A stretch of 64,000 nt of DNA, from contig FSRD01000002.1 of assembly GCA_900129675.1 (NCBI GenBank), forward strand, positions 1,240,001 through 1,304,000. The letters run 5' to 3'. Below are positions 34,456-42,700 of the stretch, in pieces. Position 1 is the first letter of the stretch. The number at the start of each line of letters is the position of its first letter. A program made the translations under genes and the position numbers. The stretch is from Bradyrhizobium erythrophlei. GTDB taxonomy: Bacteria > Pseudomonadota > Alphaproteobacteria > Rhizobiales > Xanthobacteraceae. The notes beneath the pieces are model-generated. The model was not told where the DNA came from. It was given only the letters and a program-made list of their open reading frames with translations, and searched no databases.

Positions 34456-35520
34456 TCACGCGGGTCGGACGCCTGCATCATCGGTCCTCGTCAGCTCGAA
34501 GGCGCGTCCTTTGGCCAGCACCGCCCAGGCGATCCGGGCAAGCTTGTTGGCGAGCGCGATCGCCAGCACGTTGTGGTGCAACCGCCTCTTGGCGGCTTCG
34601 ATCCAGGATTTGAGCCCGTAACGTTCCCAGTCCTTTATCCTGACCAGCACAACCCATGCCGCCTGCACGAACAGAACGCGCAGGTAGCGATTGCCGCGCC
34701 TCGAGATTTTGCCGAGGATCGTGCGGTCTCCCGTCGAGATCTGCTTGGGCACCAGTCCGAGCCAGGCGCCGAAGTCGCGGCCTTTGGAGAATACGTCTCC
34801 AGTGCCGATCGCGGCCACCATGGCGCTCGAAATGATCGGCCCGATGCCGGGCACCGTCATCAGGCGCGAACATGCCTGATCCTGACGGGCCAGGGCTTCG
34901 ATCTCGCCGGAGAGGCCATCGATACGCTGATCCAGCCGGCGCCAGTCGCCTGCCAACTCCTCGATGACACGCAACATGCGGAGCGACAGGGTATCGGTGC
35001 GCGTCGCAAGGATGGTGGGCAGTTCCGTGCGCAGGAAGCCGATCCCTTGGCGCACGGCGATCCCGCGTTCCAGCATGAAGGCGCGAATCTGATTGATGAT
35101 ACCGGTGCGTTGCGACACCAGCCGCTCGCGCACCCGATGCAGCGCCTGCAGATCCAGTTGCTCCGCGGTCTTGGTCGCCACGAACTTCATCGTCGGGCGC
35201 TGCACGGCTTCGGCAATCGCTTCGGCATCATTGAAGTCGTTCTTCTGTCCCTTGCTATAGGGGCGGACATATTTGGCCGGCATCAACCTGGCGTCGTGGC
35301 CAAGCGATGCGAGTTTGCGGCTCAGGTGATGGGCGCCGACGCAGGCTTCCATGCCGATCAGGCAAGGCGGTATATTGGCGAGCCGCGCTTCCACTTGGCC
35401 ACGCGACCACTTTTGCCGCAGCACGATGGCGCCGCGCGCATCGTGGCCCACGACGTGGAACGAGTTCTTGCCGATATCGATGCCGATCACGGCGATCGCG
35501 GTATTGGGTATCTGAGACAT
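34456..35520 (-). CDS. IS110-family transposase (copy 2, full length)
   Basis: 354 residues from MSQIPN at 35520, with the same DEDD and Tnp_20 domains as copy 1 but with the conserved DVFSKGRDFGAWLG intact. Active-site candidates are the Asp in GIDIGKNSFHVVG, the Glu in IGMEACVG, the Asp pair in KNDFNDAEA and the Ser region around VPGIGPIISSAM. The long plus-strand frame covering the element is a codon-bias shadow. Confidence 0.94.
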   Translation of the reverse strand: MSQIPNTAIAVIGIDIGKNSFHVVGHDARGAIVLRQKWSRGQVEARLANIPPCLIGMEACVGAHHLSRKLASLGHDARLMPAKYVRPYSKGQKNDFNDAEAIAEAVQRPTMKFVATKTAEQLDLQALHRVRERLVSQRTGIINQIRAFMLERGIAVRQGIGFLRTELPTILATRTDTLSLRMLRVIEELAGDWRRLDQRIDGLSGEIEALARQDQACSRLMTVPGIGPIISSAMVAAIGTGDVFSKGRDFGAWLGLVPKQISTGDRTILGKISRRGNRYLRVLFVQAAWVVLVRIKDWERYGLKSWIEAAKRRLHHNVLAIALANKLARIAWAVLAKGRAFELTRTDDAGVRPA

Positions 35521-35603
35521 GGCGTGCTCCTTGTCTTTGGCGCCCCTTGCCAGCTTCGCTTGCTGGCGGGGCAGGAGCACGGCCGGACCATCCCATTAGC
35601 GGA

Positions 35604-36305
35604 ACTCGCGGTCGAGTTGCCTTTTAGGACGGCTCACGAGTGCAGCATCACGACGCAGTGTTTGCGATCGCTGGCAGGGCGAATTGAAAGCTGGCGCCGC
35701 GGGGCAGGTTCGCGCTCGCCGACAATCGGCCGCCGTGCGCTTCGATGATCGAACGGCAGATCGACAGGCCCATCCCCAAACCGCCAGCCTTCGTCGTGCA
35801 GAAGCCTGCGAAAACGTGATCGAGAGTCTCCGGCGCGAAGCCTGGACCTGAATCCCGCACCTCGACTGACACGCCATCCGGTTCGTTACGGCTACTGATG
35901 AGCAATTCCCGCTCCTCTTCGCCGACGTCGCGCATCGCTTCGATGGCATTGATGATCAAGTTAAGTAGTACCTGTTGCAGCTGGACCCGATCTCCCTGGA
36001 CAGGCGGCAAGCCTTCGGCCAACTGCGTCCGCACCGAGACGCTATTGTTTGCGGCCTCCGTACGGGTGAAAGCAATAACCTCGAGGATGGCATCGTTGAT
36101 CGCTACGGCGTCCTTTCGTGCGGGCATCTTCTTGATGAGCGCGGGGATTCGCGCGACGACCTCGCCTGCGCGATTCCCCTCCTTGACAATAAGAGAGAGC
36201 GCGTCATCGACCTCGCGAAAATTCGGTGGCTCCGTGCTTAACCAGCGCCGAGCGGCTAACGCGTATGTGACTGCCGCTGTGATCGGCTGTTTCACTTCAT
36301 GGGCG
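35604..36305. repeat. Segmental duplication, copy 1: histidine-kinase module plus 3' flank
   Basis: This segment and 39085-39790 encode the last 217 residues of two different sensor kinases and share their 3' non-coding flank (GGACGGCTCACGAGTGCAGC). By eye the proteins differ at about 23 of 217 positions here and are unrelated upstream of the kinase core. It is a duplication or gene conversion of a module. Confidence 0.85.
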
Positions 36306-38575
36306 ATCGAGGCCGAGAGCTGACCCATGGTGGCGACGCGGTTCGCGTTCGCCAGCTCCGCCTGCACTTCGCGATAGCGGCGCTCGCTGTCTCGTGCTTC
36401 GGCTTCCGCCCGCTTGCGTTCGGTGATGTCGTTGAAAAGGATTCCGACGCGTCTGCGCTTGGGGTCTTCGACCCGGAAGGCGTAAACGTCATACCAGCGT
36501 CCGAGTTGTTTGGCTTCATTTTCAAAGCGCATCGGCTCGCCCGTCAAGGCGATCCTGCCGTAAATCTCGAACCAATGTTCTTCGTGCTGTGGCGCGATTT
36601 CGCGCATCCGTCTGCCGGCAGCATTCTTGATTCCCGTCTGCCGCTCAAACGACGGGCTGATTTGCAAAAAGCAATAATCGATCGGCCTTTCGTTCTGGTC
36701 AAACAAAACCTCAATCGTGCAAAAACCCTCGTCAATCGATTCGAACAACATGCGGTAATTCTGTTCCGACTCGCGCAATTCCGCCTCGGCGCGCTTACGC
36801 TCGATGAACTGACCGATCTGGCTGCCGATGGTAGCCAGCATGTTGAGCAGCTCCTGATCGGGCTGCCTGATCTCGCGACTGAAAAACTCGATCACGCCCA
36901 AGACTTCCCCTCCGAGCAGGATGGGAAAGCCGAAGGCCGCGTGTAGTCCTTCGCGTTCGGCGATGGGTCCGCGCGGAAAGTTTTCATCAAGAACGACATC
37001 GGGAACGTATTCGGGCTCAAGGCTGGACCACACCCGGCCCGGTAGCCCCAAGCCCGGAGCGAAAGTGAACTCCCGGCTGACTCTTTCAAATTCCGTGACT
37101 TCTATCGACGCTTTATGCCAAAGCTCGACACAGCGCAGCGCCTCGGCCTCCCGGTCCACGCGCCAGAGCGCGCCTACGTCCCATCCCAGACACTCGCCCA
37201 TAGCCCGCAGTATTCTCGGAGTGGCCTCTTCGATCGTGGCAGCTTCGGCCAAAATCTGCGCGACCGTGTGCTGCACGCGGAGGCGTTCCTCTACGCGCTT
37301 GCGCTCGGTGATGTCCGTGGCCGAGCCGATGTAGCCGAGGAAAGTGCCGTCGGAAGCGAAGCGGGGGGTACCCTTGTCGAGCAGCCAGCGATACTCGCCA
37401 TCGTGCCGCCGCACGCGATATTCGAGTGAAAATGGGCTGCGTTGGTCGAAACAATGCGCGTAAGCCTCGAGGCGCGCGTCGCGATCGCTCGGGTGAATGT
37501 CGTCAGCCCAGCCGTTACCCAACTCTTCTTCGAAGATTCTCCCAGTCAAATCGAGCCAGGTCTGACTCACATAGGTGCAGAACTTGTCGGCGTCCGTAGT
37601 CCAAATCAGCACCGGCGCGGTGTCCGCCATCGTACGGAAGCGCGCTTCGCTTTCCCGCAGCGATTCCTCTTTCTTGCGGCGCTCCTCGATCACGGCGGCA
37701 AGAAAAATCAACGGAACGGAGATGGCGAGCAGGAACATTTGCAGGGACAGGACGCTTTGCATCGGCGAGAGTGCGGCAAAGGGTCCGAGGCCCTTGGCGG
37801 CGCCCCAGATCGACACGAAAATCAGGATTAGGAGAGAAGCGCTCGATGCCGGTGGGCCGAAGCGCAGCGCCGCCCAAAGAAGAAACGGCAGCGGCAGGAA
37901 CAGGAGCGCCGGCGTCGCGTCGCGCCGCGAGTCTCCCCAAGCGAAAACCAGCGCGCTGACGGCCAGGAGGCCGCCGATCATGATGAGGGCCTCGACCCGC
38001 TGTCGCGTCGATACGCGCCGGAGCCACGCCGGGCCGTCATTGGCCCAGAGAACGATAACCGGCGGAATGGCGAGCGCCGCCAGCGCATTCGAAGGCAGCC
38101 GCGCGCGCCACACGCGCCAGTAGCTTTCCTCTTGCCATCCAATGAGGGTTACGAAACCGGCGTCGAGAAACGAGCTTAGGAAAGGCGCCACCACGACGGC
38201 GGCGAGAACGAAGACGCCGGCGCTTTTCAAACTATCGAAGCGCAGCGGTCCGTCGATCGACCGGCGGATGAGAAAGGCGCCGAGGAGCGCCTCGCACGAG
38301 TTGCTCAGAAAAAACGCCAGCGACATGACGACCGGCACACTGCTCGGCAGCTGCACCAAGAGGTGCGCGGGGAACGCGCCCAGTAGAACGACCCACCATT
38401 GCCGCGTCGGCAGCAGGAGCAACGCGGCGAGCAGGATCGAATTCGGAGGCCACAGGGCCGAGGGGGAGTGCGAGGGGAACTTTAGCGCAAAGCCGACGAG
38501 CGCGCCGACATAATACGCTACGCCCACAAGTGCGCCTTTAAAAAACAGTGCGCTGCGTCGAGTCTTCGGTTCCAT
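35648..38575 (-). CDS. MASE1-PAS-GAF-PAS sensor histidine kinase
   Basis: About 975 residues from MEPKTRRSALFFKG at 38575. A MASE1-type membrane domain with about eight segments fills residues 10-290 (WPPNSILLAALLLL, VMSLAFFLSNSCEALLGAFL, LLFLPLPFLLWAALRFGPP). Then PAS 1 (ARFRTMADTAPVLIWTTDAD, ending GYIGSATDITERKR), GAF (AFGFPILLGGEVLGVIEFFS), PAS 2 (YRMLFESIDEGFCTIEVLFD), and the kinase core. The phospho-acceptor His is near 759 in SIAHEVKQPITAAVT (Lys replaces the usual Asn), with N box NLIINAIEAM, G1 DSGPGFAP and G2 GGLGMGLSI. No receiver domain and no response regulator lies adjacent. It follows the larger kinase on the same strand, with an IS30 relic between. Confidence 0.9.
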   Translation of the reverse strand: MEPKTRRSALFFKGALVGVAYYVGALVGFALKFPSHSPSALWPPNSILLAALLLLPTRQWWVVLLGAFPAHLLVQLPSSVPVVMSLAFFLSNSCEALLGAFLIRRSIDGPLRFDSLKSAGVFVLAAVVVAPFLSSFLDAGFVTLIGWQEESYWRVWRARLPSNALAALAIPPVIVLWANDGPAWLRRVSTRQRVEALIMIGGLLAVSALVFAWGDSRRDATPALLFLPLPFLLWAALRFGPPASSASLLILIFVSIWGAAKGLGPFAALSPMQSVLSLQMFLLAISVPLIFLAAVIEERRKKEESLRESEARFRTMADTAPVLIWTTDADKFCTYVSQTWLDLTGRIFEEELGNGWADDIHPSDRDARLEAYAHCFDQRSPFSLEYRVRRHDGEYRWLLDKGTPRFASDGTFLGYIGSATDITERKRVEERLRVQHTVAQILAEAATIEEATPRILRAMGECLGWDVGALWRVDREAEALRCVELWHKASIEVTEFERVSREFTFAPGLGLPGRVWSSLEPEYVPDVVLDENFPRGPIAEREGLHAAFGFPILLGGEVLGVIEFFSREIRQPDQELLNMLATIGSQIGQFIERKRAEAELRESEQNYRMLFESIDEGFCTIEVLFDQNERPIDYCFLQISPSFERQTGIKNAAGRRMREIAPQHEEHWFEIYGRIALTGEPMRFENEAKQLGRWYDVYAFRVEDPKRRRVGILFNDITERKRAEAEARDSERRYREVQAELANANRVATMGQLSASIAHEVKQPITAAVTYALAARRWLSTEPPNFREVDDALSLIVKEGNRAGEVVARIPALIKKMPARKDAVAINDAILEVIAFTRTEAANNSVSVRTQLAEGLPPVQGDRVQLQQVLLNLIINAIEAMRDVGEEERELLISSRNEPDGVSVEVRDSGPGFAPETLDHVFAGFCTTKAGGLGMGLSICRSIIEAHGGRLSASANLPRGASFQFALPAIANTAS

Positions 38576-38606
38576 GCGAGACACCGAAAGCCAAATATAG
38601 ACCATA

Positions 38607-39026
38607 GGCGACATCAAGACCCTGGTCGAGTGTCATACGCGTTACGTGATGTTGGCCAAGGTGGCAGGCAAGGACACCCAGACAGTAGTCTCCGCGCTCA
38701 TCAAGCAGGCGAAGAAGCTACCAAAGGAGCTGTCTAAGTCGCTGACCTGGGACCCGGGCAAGGAACTTACGGATCATCGTCGCTTTACGTTGGCGACCAA
38801 AATCGACGTATATTTTTGCGATCCGCAAAGTCCTTGGCAGCGTGGCTCTTATGAGAACACCAACGGCCTGCTCAGACAGTGCTTTCCGAAGGGCACCGAC
38901 TTGTCGGTGCACTCGCAAGCCTATCTGAACAAAGTCGCTCGTCAGCTAAACGAACGACCACGTGAGACCTTGCAATTTGAAATCCCAGCAGAGAGATTTA
39001 GCACCTGTGTTGCGTCGACCGGTTGA
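38607..39026 (+). pseudogene. IS30-family transposase, C-terminal fragment
   Basis: Plus-strand frame DIKTLVECHTRYVMLAKVAG, LTWDPGKELTDHRRFTLATK, DVYFCDPQSPWQRGSYENTN GLLRQCFPKGTDLS and RQLNERPRETLQF: the DDE catalytic half of an IS30 transposase, with the second Asp in WDPGKEL and the Glu in YENTN. The N-terminal half is missing. It is wedged between the two sensor kinases and supplies the in-frame N-terminal codons upstream of the MEPKTRR start on the opposite strand. Confidence 0.85.
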
Positions 39027-39110
39027 GCCGGCAGGGGGCGGAAGTGACGGGCGGGCGGTCAGAACGACGCGAATGACCCAGAACTCGCGGGCGGGTTGCC
39101 TGTTCTTTAG
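39020..39110 (+). repeat. Dispersed intergenic repeat, copy F (3' half)
   Basis: Reads GGGGGCGGAAGTGACGGGCG, GGCGGTCAGAACGACGCG, then AATGACCCAGAACTCGCGGG. It shows the uninterrupted target of IS110 copy 2. Confidence 0.6.
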
Positions 39111-39790
39111 GACGGCTCACGAGTGCAGCATCACGACGCAGTGTTTGCGATCGCCGGCAGGGCGAATTGAAAGCTGGCGCCGCGGGGCACGTTCGCGCTG
39201 GCCCACAACCGTCCATTATGCGCTTCGATAATCGACCGGCAGATCGACAGGCCAAGCCCCAGACCGCCCGGTTTCGTCGTGTAGAATGCTTCGAACACAC
39301 GGTCAAGAACCGCCGGCGCGAAGCCTGGTCCCGAATCTCGCACCTCGACTGACACGCCATCCGGCTCGTTACGGGTACTGATGAGCAATTCCCGCTCCTC
39401 TTCGCCGACGTCGCGCATCGCTTCGATGGCATTGATGATCAAGTTAAGCAGTACCTGTTGCAGCTGGACCCGATCTCCCTGAACACACGGCAAGCCCTCC
39501 GCCAACTGCGTCCGCACCGAGACGCTATTGTTTGCGGCTTCCGTACGGGTAAGAGCAATAACCTCGAGGATGGCATCGTTGATCTCGACGGCGTCTTTTC
39601 GTGCGGGCGCCTTCTTGATGAGTGCGCGGATTCGCCCGACGACGTCGCCTGCGCGATTCCCCTCCTTGACAATAAGAGAGAGCGCGTCATCCACCTCATG
39701 AAAATTTGGCGGCTCCGCCCTTAGCCAGCGCCGAGCGGCTAACGCGTATGTGACCGCGGCTGTGATCGGCTGGTTCACTTCATGGGTGAT
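39085..39790. repeat. Segmental duplication, copy 2: histidine-kinase module plus 3' flank
   Basis: Partner of 35604-36305. This copy keeps the canonical HEVNQP at the phospho-acceptor site and GGLGLGLSI in the G2 box, so it is closer to the usual consensus than the other. Confidence 0.85.
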
Positions 39791-42700
39791 CGAGGCCGTC
39801 AACTGGCCCATCGTCGTGACGCGATTCACGTGTGCGAGCTCCATTTGGGCATCGAGGAGGCGCTGCTCGCTCGCGCGCAGCTTCTCTTCTGCCCGCTTGC
39901 GGTCGGTCATGTCGATGACAAAGGAAACCCCTTCGTCTCGTTTCCACTCGAAAAGCGCGCGGGCGACCAGAACCGGCACGCGTCTGCCGTCTTTGCGAAA
40001 GTACTCTTTCTCACGCGGTTGGAGGGTTCCAACCGCCTTTAGCTCTTCGATGATCTGTTCGTCGGCGCCGCGCCATTCGGCGGGCGTCAGCTCCGTCCAT
40101 CGTAGTTGACCCGAGACGAGGTCTTCCCGGGCATATCCGACCATATTGAGAAAGGCTTGGTTGGCATCGATGATCCGGCCCTCAAGATCCCAGATCACGA
40201 TCCCGATGATGTTCGAATCAACCAGCCGGCGGATCCTGGCCTCCCGTTCTCCGACGTCGGAGTACAGACGGGCGATCTCCAGCGAGATCGCCGCTTGCGA
40301 CGCCAGGAGTTCCAGCACAGAGATGCGCGCCGGAGTGAACACATGCGATGCCAGCGTGTTCTCTAGATAGAGCACGCCGGCCAGTGCTGTCTGTCGCACG
40401 AGCGGAAGGCAGAAGACCGAGCGAGGTTGTCGGCGGATAAGATATTCGTCGCCGGCGAATGGGTTTGGTCGCATGGCGTCACCGAGGATCACGCTTTCGC
40501 GCGTGCGAATGACATAGCGAATAAGTGAATCGGGGGTATCATCGCCGGAGAGCGACCCTCGGCCCAGAACGATTTCGCCGCCGCTGACCTCGGCCATTGC
40601 TTCGACGCAATAGCCATTCGCCTGAGGCAAGATCAACAAGCCTCGATCCGCTCCCGCGTTCTCCAGCGCAACGGTCATCAGTCGCTCGATCAGCTTTGGT
40701 AGTTCGATTTCACTGGATACGGCCTGAGAGGCTTTGACGATGGCGGTGACGTCCAGCTTCTGAATGGCGGCATCCATCGTCTCGGTTCGCGGATGCCCCT
40801 CGGCAGCGGCCAGGCGCGGGTGCCGTGATTCCAGTTGCCTCACCTTGCCGTCCGCCCCCCAAAGCGCAAAGCACGCGCGTGCGTTGCGCAAGTGCGCGTA
40901 GCCGTTCGTTTCAAGACCGACGGCAAGGTAAAAGTGACCGGCTAGCTCGCTGGCGATAGCTTCGTTCTGGACGAAACCGTTTTCGTGCGCCAAGCGAATC
41001 GCCTCTTCGTAGAGCCGCATTGCGTCCACATCGCGACCCTCGATGCGCGCGATCTCCGCTGACACCAGCGCATATCGGTTGCGATAGTTCTTCGGACAAT
41101 TGTCGGCCCAAAGCCGAAGCTTCTTCAGTTTCTCGTCAAGTAATTGACGATACTGCTCCTGCTGAACCATCGACACGGTGGGGTAGAGTGCCGTTAGCGT
41201 GAGCGCATGACAGAAATGATAGGTCGCCTCAATGGGCATCGCCATGGCGGCGCCGAGCACCGGCTCTGCTTCTGCGGTGGCCTCCATTGCCTCTTCGTAT
41301 CGTCCATAGATGACGGCGAGTATCTGCTTCATGATATGATAGAAGACGATGCCGCAGCCAAAGGCCGCTTTGACGACGATGGCAAGGCAAGCCGCTTCAT
41401 CGAATGTGCCGTCGTCGAAGCTCAACGGGTCTTTGGTCCTACCCTGAAGGCTCGCGACAAACTGCTGCTCCAGCCGAATCGTCTCGAAAACGGCATCGTT
41501 GCGGCTCTGCCTTGCAAAGGCTGCGTATCTGGTCGCTGACGACAGCACATCCTCGAGGACGTCTCCCTTCTCGACCAGCTGCCACACCGTTTCGAAAGCG
41601 AGAAAACCCGCATAGACGAGGTCACCCGCTTCGAGACAAGCCGCGAAGGCCTGCTCCAGGATCGGCAGGCCTGTGGCAAAGTGCCTTCGCCAGAAATTGA
41701 CGTGATCACCATGCAGGTGAAGCAGTGTGCCGCGCAGACGCGGATTGTTGAATCGCTCATTCAGCCGCAATGACAATTCCGAGAATTGATAGGCAGAGTT
41801 GATGTCGCCCACGAACGACACCAGCATGACGGCGAAGACACCGTAAACGTAGCTCGATTGGTCGGTGTTCCCGTCTCGCATGGAGCGGTTCACAGCCTTG
41901 AGGGCGACAAGCGGGAAGAGCGATGGCTGCGCGATATAGGCACAAGGCGCCATGTCAACAAGAAGATCGATGACCGTCCGCTTGACGGGGTCAGCTGCGA
42001 CAGCCGCCTCGAGAAGTTCGCCGATCGGGCGTCCGGCCAGATTGATCGGAATGTCACGGAATTGCGCTTCGACCGCTGACTTGATGTCCTGATCGATCTC
42101 GGGAAAGGTCACGCCAAATGAGCGCAACGCGTTTAGCGCGACAGCGAGTCCCTGGTCATACTTGCCCGCCACCTGGTACAGCTTGATACGCAAGCTGTGA
42201 ACCTTTGCTCGATCGAGATCTGAGGACGCCCTACCCAGAATCATTTCGAAGAGAGCGTCCGCCGCTTCGAAGTTGCCAGCCAGATATTCGCATTCCGAAA
42301 GGAGCAGGCAGAGCTCGAACGTTTCCGTGTAGCGGTGGATCCACGCATCCGAGGATAGTAGCGCGGCCGCTTGCGCCAGATAATTGCGAGCGGACGCATA
42401 GGCGGTCGAACTCTTTGCGCGCTTCCCGGCCATTAAATTCAACGTGACGACCCGCTCGCGCTCGTCCTGCGCCAGGATGAGGGCTGCACCGCGATTGAGA
42501 TGATTCACTATGTCGAAAATTGCGTCTTCGAGCGCGTCAGGCGCCGTGCTGGCCGCGAGCACTCGGCCGATCCGAAGATGCGCTGCAGGGCGCTCGGGCT
42601 CGGGGATGAGACCATAGGCCGCTTCGTGCACGCGATCGTGCAGGAATCTATAGGCACCGTTCACTCGGAAGATGAGGTCTGCCAGAACCGCATCCCACAG

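Larger units (their letters stand above)
34014..35603 (-). mobile_element. IS110-family insertion sequence, copy 2
   Basis: 1590 bases, near-identical to copy 1. Left flank ends TCTGACCCA and right flank starts GAACTCGCGG; the uninterrupted repeat copy F reads TGACCCAGAACTCGCGG, so the insertion point can be fixed to within a base or two. This copy encodes the full-length transposase and is the better candidate for an active element. It is in the same orientation as copy 1, 17.45 kb away. Confidence 0.93.
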
